A stretch of 64,000 nucleotides of DNA from Halichondria panicea (GCF_963675165.1 NC_087382.1:6806315-6870314); one strand, 5' to 3'; shown: positions 35,690 to 47,211, counted from the first letter of the stretch. Numbers and translations: made by a program. Notes: generated from the sequence alone by a model not told the origin.

Positions 35690-37090
35690 TGTACAACTAT
35701 ATAGATCTAGCTAAAGTCATTGTTTCTGAGCTAGCACTCTAGATAAGTGCTAGCTATATCTCTAGCTCTCTAGCTAGCTAGCTAGATCTAGCTTCTCAAT
35801 GTATCCTGTTGACCTTTTGACCTTTACCCGATTATACGCATGCGCTATAGTGGGCGCTTCTACGATAGGACTTTCAGCGGTTAGCGGTTCGACGGTTAAG
35901 TATACATTTAACAGAACCTCAATGTACACCTTATTTTACATGTTACAATGGTACAGTGTGGCAATGTACAAAAGACTATGCGAAGCTAGTCATGCACGTG
36001 GTCCGGGTCTATGTATGTATGTATGTCTACCGTGGACCGGCAGGCCGGCATGGACCGTTAATGACTCGTGATCCTTCTACGTGAGTCAATAACTTTAGCT
36101 AGATAAAGATATGAATATCGTCAAAACTAGCGATAAGAAGGATCCTCAGAAACAGCTAAAAAAGAGGCTTGCAAGACCCAGAGAAAGATACTATCTGCCA
36201 CGGTGTCATTTGCACAATATCTTTCAGCAGATGCTTGCGTCACCCTAGTATTAGATTGATTATCGAATAACTGACCGTGGACAGTGTTTTTATACTACTA
36301 TCAACTGTATGACTCTGAACAGTTTTCGAACTTGTTTATTTTACTCCTCCTGCCATGTACATGTACTCAATAATTATGAATTCTGGCTTTACAATAAATA
36401 GTTAGGCACATTTTCATATAAACTTTGTTTTTTAATTGCAAGTTATTGAACGACTTTGGGCTTGAAACGATCCTCCACCTATCACCTAGCCGAGGCCATT
36501 ATGTTCTCCATTGCTGCCGGAGGATGTTGTTGAATCCACTTTTCAGGTATAAACAGCTATTGTGTGCTACCTGTCCAGGCTCCGGTTTAGCCACTTCTCT
36601 GGTCCAAGACTGTGCACCAACACTCAGCACTTATCGCCTTTTTTCCAGAGTCCAGGTAATACAACCAGTAACTTATTGTTTTGTGGCTATCTACCATGGC
36701 ATCCAGGTGGCAGACAGACAGACAAACAAACAGACGAACTAGAGCACTTTCCTCGGCTGGTGACATGATTATAAAGAACAGAAGAGTGATATGCAGGAAT
36801 GTAGTGATGTATCAATATAACAGACTGGAGGGCATGCTGAGTTTTTAGTGGTACATGAGATATGCTAGGGCTTCTTGGCTTCGTTCTCGAGTTATGCCTA
36901 GCTTTGCTTACCTTTTCAGAAGAGTTCGTAGCAAAACTTGTTCACCGAGTGTTGCTGCTCTACGTGGCAGTGCAAGAGTGAGAAAGCTTAAACTTTTGGC
37001 ATTGGTATTGATCGTTTTTAACAACGACCATTCGTCGATCATTACCCACTCTTTCATTACCCACTCTTTGAGTTTCCCTGTGATTCGATT
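35690..37090. other. No gene recognised; TAGC and GTAT tracts
   Basis: Short tagctagc-rich stretch (about 35740-35795) and gtatgtatgtat (about 36010-36030). Open frames at 36425-36742 and 36855-37217 lack recognisable domains; the latter partly overlaps repeat C. Confidence 0.45.
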
Positions 37091-37094
37091 GCTT

Positions 37095-37440
37095 TGTAGG
37101 TTGTGGGTTAGCCTCGATCCCAGGCCGCTCTTCCTCGAAGAGAGGGCCTGGTATCGACTGTTTGCGCATGCGCCACATAATCCCCAGAAACTGGGGACTC
37201 CGGATATCATCGTATAATGCTCAGTAAAACCATGACGTCACAACGAACGGAAGTGGGTTGAAGAAAGTGGAGAAGAAGGTTTCTAGCCCGTGTGATAGCA
37301 TTCTAATAGCTACCCTTAGCCTGCTGTGTTAACAAAGAACTCACAGCCTGCAACAGTGTGGATGGCAATCGTCTGAACGAAGGGAAGGCTGACAATAGCC
37401 TATATGGACAGGCCACGCCCATCTGACACTAACCTTGGTG
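37095..37440 (-). mobile_element. Dispersed repeat C, copy 2 (inverted)
   Basis: Reverse complement of 23210-23500, with insertions. It includes gtatcgactgtttgcgcatgcg at one side and atatggacaggccacgccca at the other. A further end-like piece (gcgcatgcgcaaacagtcagta) sits at about 37638-37660. Confidence 0.75.
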
Positions 37441-37449
37441 AAAGTCTAC

Positions 37450-38105
37450 ATGTAGACTCTATCAGAAGAAATAGCATGCTGTAACCTGCTGTAACCAAAT
37501 GTACAGCTCTGTCTCTAGCTAGCTAGCTATATAGCTCTGTGTATGTAGTGTTCTTTGTGTGTATATGTTATTCAGGATATTTTTCGGGTAAAATGTCAGT
37601 TTAATGGAAACATTACGGGGAAATTATCCAATAATTTTGCGCATGCGCAAACAGTCAGTAGCAGGCCTCCTTTTGAGGCCTTGTGAAGGAGGCTAGTTGT
37701 GGGTGTGTGTTGTTGCATATCATGAAGCTGTATGTATCATTCATGCACGCAGTCACCTAAAATTATGCCACGTAAGCTTGTCAGAAGAAAAACTGGGAAA
37801 TCCAAAGAAACAGGCGACGAGAGAGGACCAGATAACAAATGTGTGTGTGCGTGTGCATGCACACGTTTAATGTTTATATAGTTGTATACAACAGACTTCA
37901 CTTTTTTGTCTGTCATCAACACTCATTTATGAGATTCACCCATAAATGAACAGTTGTTGTACCATCTGGATTTGACCCCCAGAAATAATTATAGCAGAGT
38001 TAATTAAACTTTGCAAAATTAATTCACAATCTCCCACTCCCATCATCACTCCCATCATTACTCACCACACACTTACAGTCGATACTGACCTCTCATGGAA
38101 GTCCC
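37450..38105. other. No gene recognised
   Basis: Contains the terminal scrap of repeat C noted above and a tgtgtgtgcgtgtgc stretch. No coding signal. Confidence 0.4.
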
Positions 38106-38114
38106 GAGCACGAG

Positions 38115-38960
38115 GTAGTAAGGCTACGTGAGAAGTCAACAAGCAAACGGTCTCCATGAAGATCTACACTCAATTATGGGTGAACATAAAGACTCAATCG
38201 GGCATATTTCGACGACTTTTCGACGACTTTTTTGGGACGAACAAATGAAAGCAATGAATGCAAAGCAAATGAGATGGCATCCCATGATAAATTTGAAAGT
38301 TTTGTCAACTTTTGTCTCTTCGCACTTCTGGTTTTATCAAGTTGCCTTCTGAACGTACTCTAAACGTACTCTACGTGATTACACTAACTACTTTAAGAGT
38401 AAGGAAGGATTCCAGCCCGAGGTCGATTTAATGTTAAAGAAGGTTCCAATGAATCAACTGTATTTTATTTGATGAGATGAAAGTGAGAGAAAGTTTGGTG
38501 TACAATAAGTACACTGCTCAAGTGGTAGGATTCACCAAGATTGGAGATCTGAACGATCAGTTTGAACAGTTTGATGCCAATCACATTCTTGGTGTTATGG
38601 TCGGTGTGTTCAATAGTCTGCGATTCCCTTAGTGACACTAATGGTGCAAAGGGAAGCAATAGAACGTTTAGAGCGGTTAGTGACCAACAGGAAACTATTT
38701 GGCAAATCCACACATCTACTTTTTCTCTGAGGAATTGCTGGTCCCATAATTGCTGGTCCCACTCATTTGCTCGTATCATATAGTGCCGATGCAGATCAAC
38801 GGCAAGCACATCGGTTGGACTCACTGTTGTATGATGCAACGATGTCACTTGCTGAAGGACACCTAACATCGATTCGAGTTAGCCTTGCAGCAGAAGTAAT
38901 CCATCCAATTAGAGTCATACTGGATTTCAGTACAACAGTGGCTGAAAGGTCCGGAGACAA
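38115..38960 (+). pseudogene. P-element/THAP-type transposase relic
   Basis: Ordered pieces of the same family as 10.5-13 kb, on the plus strand: LHEDLHSIMGEHKDSIGHI, FRRLFWDEQMKAMNAKQMRW plus WHPM, then FDEMKVRESLVYNKYTAQVV plus GFTKIGDLNDQ (38463-38565, first catalytic acidic pair), FNSLRFP (about 38608-38630) and HLTSIRVSLAAEV (about 38860-38900). Stops and frame changes separate them. The second catalytic Asp region is missing, so this is an internally deleted remnant. An 11-bp doublet (cgacgactttt, about 38208-38230) lies at FRRLF. Confidence 0.8.
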
Positions 38961-39059
38961 GTGAAACTCAAAGAGTTCCTAGACTGTACATCTCAGCTCT
39001 AAGAAGGCCTTCCTGGCTCAAGTTATACAGCTCACACAGCAAAGCTATTATAAACATAC

Positions 39060-39640
39060 CGTACTTAACCATCGAACCGCCCATATAGCTATATTTAGGC
39101 TAAACAAGGGGTGGGAAGATATTTGATTATGTGGCTACTGACCGTGCAAGCGCCCACCTAACTCAATTAACGCCCACCAAACTCAATTAACACTGTCAGT
39201 AAATCAACAACACGTACAGATACATGTATATATATGCAAGATAAAAAGCAATAGCATAATAATTTGTGAGCTCAGTCTTCCTCTGCATCAGAGAAGGGAT
39301 CTGTCTACATCTGAGTCTGAGGGGTCCTGGCTTACTTGGTCTTCCTCAGATATGATGTCAGATATGATGTCAGGGAGAAACCTCTATGTCATCCAGAGCA
39401 TTAGCCAATCCACAGACTAAAAAGAAACGCACTACTGTGATCGCTGGATGCCCAGGATCTTGACACCCAGTCAAGATTCCCAGCTTTAGTGCTTTAGTGG
39501 TGGGTACGGGTCTGTCCTGCTTGATCCACTCCTCCCATTATTGTACATTTGTCCATGGGCTGGATGATCGATCCAGGAATGATGAGAAAGAATGATGAGA
39601 AAGAAGACACAAAAGGGCTGGAAGTACCAGGGAAACAGGG
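39060..39640 (+). repeat. Segmental repeat D, unoccupied paralogue
   Basis: Aligns first to 31870-32027, then directly to 35349-35680, without the 3.3 kb hAT element (atcaacaacacgtacagata at the junction). About 120 extra bases separate the last shared blocks. Confidence 0.85.
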
Positions 39641-40245
39641 AAACAGGGAAAGCTAGTTTGCACAATAGCCAATTGCTTTTGGCTTACTACTTTACATTGC
39701 GCATGCGTGAATCTTGTCGCCTTGTGGCGGGCCACGCCCATCTAAGACTGCTAGATTGCGTTAGTAAACATCCAGTGTCCTATGTGTCCAATGTGTTCTA
39801 CTTGACTTCCACATAATTATGCTATGTTAATCTTCTGTGTGTCAACTCAAGCATTGTCCATAATTATTGTTGTTGTAACATTGTTGTTGTAACAATTTGT
39901 GTACCACGTATGATTATTTTATCTCAACTCCAGGGCGATGTGTGGATGTTGCTGTATAATTATATAGAGCTAGAACTTAACATTGTTTTCCGGCCCCCCT
40001 CATTTTACTCACATTTTACTCACTCATACTCATACTTTGACTAAAATTAATAATTTAATTTAAATAATCATTATTGTTCACTTCATTTTATTGTTCATTT
40101 CATTATTTAATCATAATGGTTATTCATTATTTAATCATTATTGCTCACCTGGAGATAGTCTTCACCTGGAAATAGTCTTCACACAACAATATCTTGGTGT
40201 TAAAGCTTCTTTGTCGAGCAAAAGCTAAGAAGCTTAAACATGCAA
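39641..40245. other. No gene recognised
   Basis: AT-rich with several doublets (attgttgttgtaaca, ttcattatttaatcat). Nothing codes. Confidence 0.4.
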
Positions 40246-40307
40246 GGTACGGGATCACTTCAGCTAAAAATACGTAGTCAAGGCTTCAGCTGAAGTGATC
40301 CCGTACC
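40246..40307. repeat. Perfect 20-bp inverted repeat with 22-nt loop
   Basis: Left arm ggtacgggatcacttcagct (40246-40265) is exactly complementary to 40288-40307. Could be a small foldback element or, if transcribed, an RNA hairpin. Confidence 0.9.
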
Positions 40308-40495
40308 AGGACCAGGAACAATTGAATACTGTACTGGTTGTTGAATCCTATACGTACTTGACTCCAGGTTTTGTCTCATGCATGTACGTTGTTAGTCTTG
40401 AGTTGCTGTACTGTGCTAGCGCATGCTACATGCACTGCTCTTCTGGTTTCTATATTATCTATATTATCATGTTGCTCTAGTTGGACTTGGAGTGC

Positions 40496-40765
40496 AGTCA
40501 GATGGCGGGTGGCGGGAGCAGAAATTGTTGGGCTCACCATTAAATACTTACCGTCGCAGGGTATGGTTACCCAGAAACAGGAAGGTAAAAATGTAGATAA
40601 AATATAAGTATAATAATCATAGTCATGTTTATTGTATGTTGATGCAGCCTCCAACGTATTTCCGACAGTGTTACAGAGAGTTGTTACAGAGTTGCAGTTG
40701 AAACCGGTAACAGTAGAAATCTACATCAACGGTTCATGTTCAACTACAAAAGCTGTCATAGGTAC
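40496..40765 (+). CDS. Possible two-exon fragment, uncharacterised
   Basis: An open frame (RVAGAEIVGLTIKYLPSQGM then VTQKQE) meets a plausible donor at 40585. After a short intron with an acceptor near 40647 it could continue as SNVFPTVLQRVVTELQLKPV and TVEIYINGSCSTTKAVI before another GT. Composition and phase look gene-like, but I recognise no family. A short doublet (agagttgttacagagttg) lies in the second piece. Weak call. Confidence 0.25.
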
Positions 40766-41110
40766 GGTACGTTTTACCTTTTGAAACTTCAATCCAGACG
40801 AGTCATCCTGATAAAATCTATATGCTGAGATATATTATGTTTGTGGAACGAGTAGTGGGATCGTGCAAGTTAAACGCAGAGCCCATATGTATTATGGTAA
40901 TACAGTTAAACAATGGTCCTATCAAGAACTATCAAGAAGATGGTCCTATCAATCTTGAGGCGATGTGTGTCCAAGCATGTTTTGCATGAAATGTTTTGCA
41001 TGAAATGAGCGTTACAAATCAGCTTCAGAAAACTGCACGTAAGCAGGCCTCTAGAAGTTTAGAGATAGAGCAGAGCATTGCCACACAATGATATGCTTAG
41101 TGTTCACATA

Positions 41111-41953
41111 CAGGGGCGTAGGGAGGGGGAGGGCTGCAAAAACTACACTAAGAGCCCCACCTTCTCTCAGCCTGGGAATTACTGGCAAACAGCATGTCCA
41201 AGAGCTAGCTATACTATACTAGTAACTTTGATTCTTTAGTGCAACTAAGCTAGCTAGCTACCTACGGCTAGCTAGAATTGAAGCAAGGTGTGCGCAATGC
41301 ACTGTGCAACTGATTAATAATCTACCACAGAGGTTGATTGAGACGGTTGATTGAAAGCAGCAACGTGTCACAGAAACTGGACAGCTACTTCTCAAGGGCA
41401 AGCTCTAGTACTGCCAGCCTGAGTACTGATGAAGAGCCAGCAAAGTAACTGATCAGCTATTGTACATGCACATGTATATAGTTAGCACTATAAAATATTA
41501 GCAATGTTTCATGCATATTAATTCATATTAATTGTTATTAAGAACAACAAAATTGTAACATCATAAAAATTAATTATATTACAAATACAACAAAATTATA
41601 ACTATACACGGCCAATAGCAAAACGAGTCCATGCTGTAGATCAGTCAAACCAAGACGTGGTGTTGTACATTGCATTGCCCTCAGCTGAAAAAACCGACAA
41701 CAAAAAGTACCACCTGATTGTTGACCAAATGATTGTTGATGAATTTGCCAGGCGTCATCCACGTAGACTGAAACTATTATAGCTATAATAGCTATAATTA
41801 CTAGCTTGATTGTTGGTAGGATATAGAGTTCACTTCCCGGAACTGAGTCATTAATTAGGGGGTGTGGCTTCCGGTCGACGAAAAATTTCAAACCGGGTGC
41901 AAAGCACCCGAACAGCTCAGCCCCCCTTCCTCAAATTCCTGCCTACGCCCCTG
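41111..41953. mobile_element. Internally deleted hAT derivative with 5-bp target duplication
   Basis: Ends are CAGGGGCGTAGG and its exact inverse CCTACGCCCCTG; acata flanks both sides (41106-41110, 41954-41958). Near the left, 41367-41448 encodes an N-terminal-like stretch (QKLDSYFSRASSSTASLS) comparable to the PISTFFKKSK start of the hAT transposase at 32.4 kb. Near the right, 41740-41779 encodes FARRHPRRLKLL before a stop, comparable to LHPRRMKLPF at that protein's end. The middle of the gene is gone. It is related to, but distinct from, the 32 kb element. Confidence 0.85.
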
Positions 41954-41958
41954 ACATA

Positions 41959-43190
41959 CCTAGTTTTTATGCGAACTTGAAGCCGTAAAATGTAGTATCG
42001 AGAAAAACGGCTCTCAAAGATTTTCGATGGAAAGAATTGGATTTAGATTAAGGAGGAATTTAGATTAAGGACTTTATTTGAGATTTTATACGCTCCTCAA
42101 TACTCGTTTTGATCAATTTAAACACAAAAATTCAATTAGTGGGCGTAATTTTAAGGCAAACATCTGGGTAGGCGTAATTTCAAGACAAAGCTTTCGACCG
42201 TTGCCCATCCCACTTGCCTAAGCTGCTGCGTAGCATGTGCTTGGTAGAATTTGTAATCTTGGTAAAATTTGTAATACATACACGAGATCAAAAATTAATA
42301 ATTTGGATGACGTGCGTCCGGATCCTCGGGGCGTAGCCGCACGAGGAATACGGTAAAGCTGACTGTGTGTGTCTGTGTGTGTATGTGTATTTGTGTATTT
42401 TTGCTCAACCGTTAACGCATGATTTTGACTTGTGGATTTGCAAGCTAAAGCTTAGTTTTACCTGCTGCTGCAGTTTGTTCAGAATCTTTCATAGCATCCT
42501 CTGTTCGATCCTCTGTTCGCATAAACATTCTACTCAACTTATGACTAACCTCCCACTAAAGCGCTAGCGGTCTGCCAGAAGCAAGGAACTCTGACCTCTT
42601 TGCAGATTCACCCATTTTTTATTATTCATTGACATTGACTAAAATATCCCTCATTACCTACAGAAACTCTACAGAAAGAGTATTCGTCCGTATAACTTAT
42701 TAGTAGCTCCTTTACTGCCATTGTAAGTTGTGCTTATGCACTTGTCAAATGATTTTAATTGACTGGGCTGGGTAGAAAACCTGTCATCACTATGCCTAGG
42801 AAAACACCCTCGAATTTATTTTTGTTGTTGAAGCGTTCGCTTTTTTGAGATATCTTGAGGGTAATCGACGACATTGAAGTGCATCTCCTGCATCTCCGTA
42901 ATCTAATGCCAACAAGCCACGCCCATCTGTTCGTGATTGCGCAGCTAAGCGAACCAGCTAGGTCAACTGTAAGGGTAAGCTAGTACGTTTGATCGGTACT
43001 TCGTAGGTAGGTCAGTGCCTGCTTGTTTATGTTAAGTTTGTCATAGATATACTGTTACTTGGGTTGTGTGAGGATGCTGGTTACTTTCGAAAGTTGTGTA
43101 TCAATTTCATTTCCATTCTTTTTGACACCAAACAACTAACCTCCCGGCCCCGTCCGTACAACCTGAACCACACCCAAACATAATAATTAG
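41959..43190. other. No gene recognised; scraps of the 2.5-3.8 kb repeat
   Basis: 42640-42860 holds attcgtccgtat, acttattagtagc and cctcgaatttatttttgttg blocks shared with 2465-3150 in altered order. The remainder is unassigned. Confidence 0.5.
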
Positions 43191-43199
43191 CCTGTAAAA

Positions 43200-43670
43200 T
43201 TAATATCTGGGTATTCTTTTGGTAGAAGCATTTGGATTAGATGAGAGAAGTGGTTCTTAAAAGAACCGGTTGGAATCATGTACTGCTTGAGCAGGTTGTG
43301 TCCAGGCTGTTTGCAGCGGACACAATGGACACAATGCCGTGGTCTCTTGGTCTGAGTGGGGGATGGTAATTCAGGAGTGCCCTGGCGACTGGTACAACGT
43401 CGCTGCAGGGCAGAATTCCCGTCTTTTTCATACAGGTACCACTGCCGCTGTGCTGACAGGCGTAATGACAGCTCACTGTGGTCATCAAATGTGATCTGGG
43501 TATTCTTTTGGTTGTTGGTGGCTCTTAGAAGAACCATTTGGGATTAGATGAGAGAAGTGGTTCTTAAAAAGAACCGGTTGGAATCATAGATTCATGTACT
43601 GCCTGGCGACTGGTTGATTTGGGTACAACGGCTGTATTTTTCCTACAGGTACCACTGCCGCTGTGCTTTC
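43200..43670. repeat. Two diverged direct repeats of about 165-260 bp
   Basis: The block tggattagatgagagaagtgg, ttcttaaaaagaaccggttgg, tcatgtactgcctgg, acaggtaccactgccgctgt occurs at 43225-43455 and again at 43530-43668, with the second copy shorter. Confidence 0.8.
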
Positions 43671-44072
43671 GTCCGAAATCAGTTGTGCCTCGTTGCATTT
43701 TCCTGACTTCTGGACAACATCTACAATTGACCGCTACAATTGACTGCAGACTGCCTATTTGTGTCCGAAGACTATTTGTGTCCGAAGAGACCAAGCACCA
43801 GCACCAATCAGGTGCAAACTTTGTGTGACCCACTACCAGTGTGATGTTGATGATGTTGTGTGCCTTCCCGTGATGACCCTCCATAGCAGGTACTATTAAC
43901 AATGTATTGCCCGTGCTTCTCGAAGAAGTAGTGGATGGAGCCCTTCCCACAGCCTCCAGCCTCATCACATCAGCCTCATCACATCAGCCTCATCACATGG
44001 GAAGGCTTCACAGTGAACTCCGAAGATGGCGACTGTGAGGACGAACACTGGGCCGGGTTGTAGTGGATTACT

Positions 44073-44252
44073 TATGGAGCGCCAAAGTGGACAAAAATAT
44101 CGACGATTGATAGGCCAAGATCGTGAGTACATAATCGATCCAAAAGTGGGCGCGGTCATACATTTTTGATGATCGAAAAATATCAACAATGGATAGGCCA
44201 AGATCGTTAGTACATAATCGATCCAAAAGTGGGCCGCCCATACATTTTTGAT
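44073..44252. repeat. Left TIR with two subterminal repeat units
   Basis: After the terminal 20 bp, the unit ataggccaagatcgt(g/t)agt ... ccaaaagtgggcgcgg ... gatgatcgaaaaatatc occurs twice. Such arrays are usually transposase-binding sites; that role is inferred. Confidence 0.9.
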
Positions 44253-44364
44253 AGTTTGATAATGCCGCGCCAATTGATATTCGATCTACATGCAACCTGT
44301 GTGATGATTTAGTCTATTATCGACCTCTCAATCGTAGACATTGTGTTTGATATTCAAGAAGGTG

Positions 44365-44413
44365 TTAGCCTCGAGACCACGTCTTATTTCAATCGGCGTG
44401 GTCTCGAGGCTAA
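44365..44413. repeat. Perfect 17-bp hairpin, 15-nt loop
   Basis: ttagcctcgagaccacg is inverted at 44397-44413. It lies between the left TIR and the integrase gene. Confidence 0.9.
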
Positions 44414-44469
44414 GAACGTGTCAGCCTAGCCTCGATTCAAGGCCTAGTAAAATCAGCACTTTCTACTGA

Positions 44470-44516
44470 AGACCACGCCCTTTCTATGAGACTATGCTAT
44501 GTAAAGGGCGTGGTCT
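44470..44516. repeat. Perfect 14-bp hairpin around GGGCGTGGTC
   Basis: agaccacgcccttt is inverted at 44503-44516. Shares the CGTGGTCT core with the hairpin 60 bp to the left. Confidence 0.85.
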
Positions 44517-45243
44517 CTACTCTAGTTCTCACCTACAATAATAGCAGCTATTTTCTTTGCCAAGATCAAGAGCATGATAAGTGAGCCAAGCTGATTAATT
44601 CGATTGAGGGAGGGCATAGAGTATTAAGGTACTATAATTATTTGGTACTGTTTTATTAATCTTTAGTTTAGTAGGCTAACACAACCGTTTTCTACTTTGT
44701 TCGTTTGTTCTTGTAAGTATAAAAGAGTCATGGTGTAAGGTTGAGGATCTTCTCAAAGTCATAGGTAGCCTAACAGAATGACGTGTATGCGTATGTATTT
44801 ATATTGTGGGGAAAGGACGTCCCTCCCCAAACTGGACGTGAGCTATTGTATGCATATACCTACCTAGAATATTAAACTTTGTAATGCTTTACAATGTAAT
44901 GAAGGCTAATGAACTTGTCAATCTAATTCCCCCTCGATTAGACCAATCACATGATATAATACCCCTACCTTTGGGCATGTTATTTGGTTTAATCCCCCTA
45001 GTACAACATGGGGGTTATGTGGGGAATAGACCTATCACTACGTATAGCGAGAAGATAACAAATACAGAATCACTATATAAATATTGACAGCTATACTCTT
45101 ATAAAGCAAAAAGGCAGAGATTGCTTAGGATTAATAAACTGCTCTCACTGTACTCAGCATGTGTTGGAAGGATGAGTATGGCATGTGATCTTTTGACCCA
45201 ATGCATGCATCAGGTGATCTGTCTAAGTCCCCTAGGTAGGGAC

Positions 45244-45388
45244 AGAGGAGGTCCGACATGCGTGCACGAATCACTACAAGTTCAGTGCATTACAAGTTCA
45301 GTGCATTTGGCCTGGACATTATCACGTGACCGCAATGATATCAATGTACTGAACTTGTAGTGATTCGTGCATGTCAGACCTCCTCTGA
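45244..45388. repeat. Imperfect long hairpin, arms of about 43 bp
   Basis: The left arm (cagaggaggtccgacatg ... cacgaatcactacaagttcag) is inverted in the right arm (ctgaacttgtagtgattcgtg ... gacctcctctg). The left arm has a 4-nt insertion, and a 16-bp doublet of ttacaagttcagtgca lies next to the loop. It lies about 85 bp upstream of a TATA-like box. Confidence 0.85.
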
Positions 45389-45472
45389 GGTAGGGGAGCA
45401 ACTTCAAGTCTAATCCCCAACTAATCCCCACCTGGGGGAGGTGGGGCATTACTTTTACAAGTGCACAAATAA

Positions 45473-45481
45473 GTCTATAAA
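45473..45481 (+). promoter_or_regulatory. TATA-like box of the integrase gene
   Basis: TCTATAAAG lies 36 bp before the ATG, compatible with a short 5' leader. A candidate only, from sequence and spacing. Confidence 0.45.
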
Positions 45482-45516
45482 GACACACCCTCACTGTTAG
45501 GTACCATTTTCCTCAC

Positions 45517-47042
45517 ATGGCGATTTCTTTCCTTAGAATGTCAGCTTCTGAGATGATTGACTTCTTGCTTGAGGCTGAAGATACTATTACGAGAACAAAC
45601 ATGATGATACTTGAAGGTGATTTAACTGTTGTCGAAGATGCACTTTGTACTGCTGAGATGGTCCTTGGAGATATTCTGAGTGCTGAAGATTTGTTACCTT
45701 TTGGAAGTGGAGAAATATTAGTTGAACATGTGAGAAACATAGTTGTGTGTATTAATGAGGTGATTGATGATGAACACCGTTGTCACATTAGGGGACGACC
45801 ACAAATACCAATTAGTGAAGAAAGCCTTATTTTGCTGCTAAAAGCTCATTTTTCAACTACAGCCATTGGGAAAATGTTAGGCGTTTCATCTCGTACAATA
45901 AGGAGAAGAATAGTTCAATACGGAATGCAAGATGAGATAACATTCTCAGGGTTGAGCGACTCTGAGCTTGATGATATTACAACAAATTTTATCAGGACGC
46001 ATCCTAATTCTGGAGAACGATCACTAAGTGGCTTTTTGTGGAGTATAGGTATTCGGATCCAGCGCGCAAGAGTCAGGGAAAGTCTGAAGAGAATTGATCC
46101 CATTGGTGTGGCTTCACGCTTCCGGCAAGTTCTCCACCGGCGAAAATATAATGTATGCATGCCAAACAGCCTCTGGCACATAGACGGTTATCATAGGCTC
46201 ATTAAATGGCGTATTGTCATACATGGAGGCATTGACGGCTACTCCCGACTCCCTGTATATATGAAAGCTTCCACAAACAACAGGGCAGAGACAGTTTTAG
46301 ACAGTTTTTTGAGTGCAGTTCATGAGTATGGTCTACCCTCTAGAGTCCGAAGTGACAAGGGAGGAGAAAATGTGCTGGTGTCTCAGTTTATGCTTGATCA
46401 TCCAGAACGTGGGCCCGGACGTAAAAGTTTTATTACAGGACGGAGTGTCCACAATCAACGAATTGAGAGGTTGTGGAGGGACCTATTCACAGGATGCATA
46501 TCACTCTACTACGAGGTGTTCTCCTCCTTACAAGAAGATGGATTGTTGGACCCTCTGTGCAATACAGACCTGTTTTCCTTGCATTACATATATATCCCCC
46601 GAATCAACAGCCATTTGGATGAATTTCGCCAATCGTATGCTCATCATCGTTTAAGAACTGAGAAGAATCAGACTCCATACCAGTTGTGGACGAAAGGATT
46701 GTTACAAGGGTCAGGTGATGCTGCTGCTATACAAGGTGTTGCAAGTGATACATTGGTAAGAGTACAATGTAATTGTTTTGGGTGTTAGAGTGTTAGTTAT
46801 TAATGTTTTCTTCAGTGTTATCACAATGTGATTTATTGTAGGAATATTTTGGAATTGACTGGGAAGGTCCCGTCACTGTGTCTGATGATCTTGATCGTGT
46901 CACTATTCCTGAGACTAGGAATTGCATAAGTAGAGAGCAGCACATTGAGCTAGCACATGCTGTTGATCCTCTTGAAACCTGTGATGATCTTGGGATATCT
47001 TTGTATATTATCACTCGGGCTTATGTTGAAGCATGTCAGTGA
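45517..47042 (+). CDS. Integrase-type DDE transposase (IS3EU-like), intact, 2 exons
   Basis: Predicted to cut and join the ends of the surrounding element. Exon 1 is 45517-46755 and exon 2 is 46842-47042, joined at codon boundaries with GT-AG; 479 residues, no lesions. The N-terminus (1-90) is acidic and helical. Residues about 114-132 form a resolvase/IS3-like helix-turn-helix (AIGKMLGVSSRTIRRRI). The integrase core has the acidic triad D223 (LWHIDGYH), D280 (VRSDKGGEN) and E317 (NQRIERLW), a DD36E spacing. The C-terminus has HHRLRTEKNQTPYQLWTKG, a common end of eukaryotic rve-type proteins. It faces the HECT gene head-on inside shared TIRs. Proteins like this are often annotated as 'integrase core domain-containing' in animals. 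Confident as integrase fold, inferred as IS3EU. Confidence 0.92.
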
Positions 47043-47046
47043 CTGT

Positions 47047-47211
47047 AATTAATTTATATATAGCTAGTGTTTTAGTGTTTATATTTGTTTTGTCATGTGA
47101 TGCTGAATAAATTAATTTTGGCTACATATTAATTAATTTATATATAGCTAGTGTTTTAGTGTTTATATTTGTTTTGTCATGTGATATTGAATAAATTAAT
47201 TTTGTTAACTT
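47047..47211. repeat. 84-bp tandem duplication with AATAAA signals
   Basis: The unit beginning aattaatttatatatagcta and ending with gaataaattaattttg occurs twice directly after the integrase stop. Each unit holds an AATAAA, so the 3' end signal of the gene is doubled. Confidence 0.9.
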
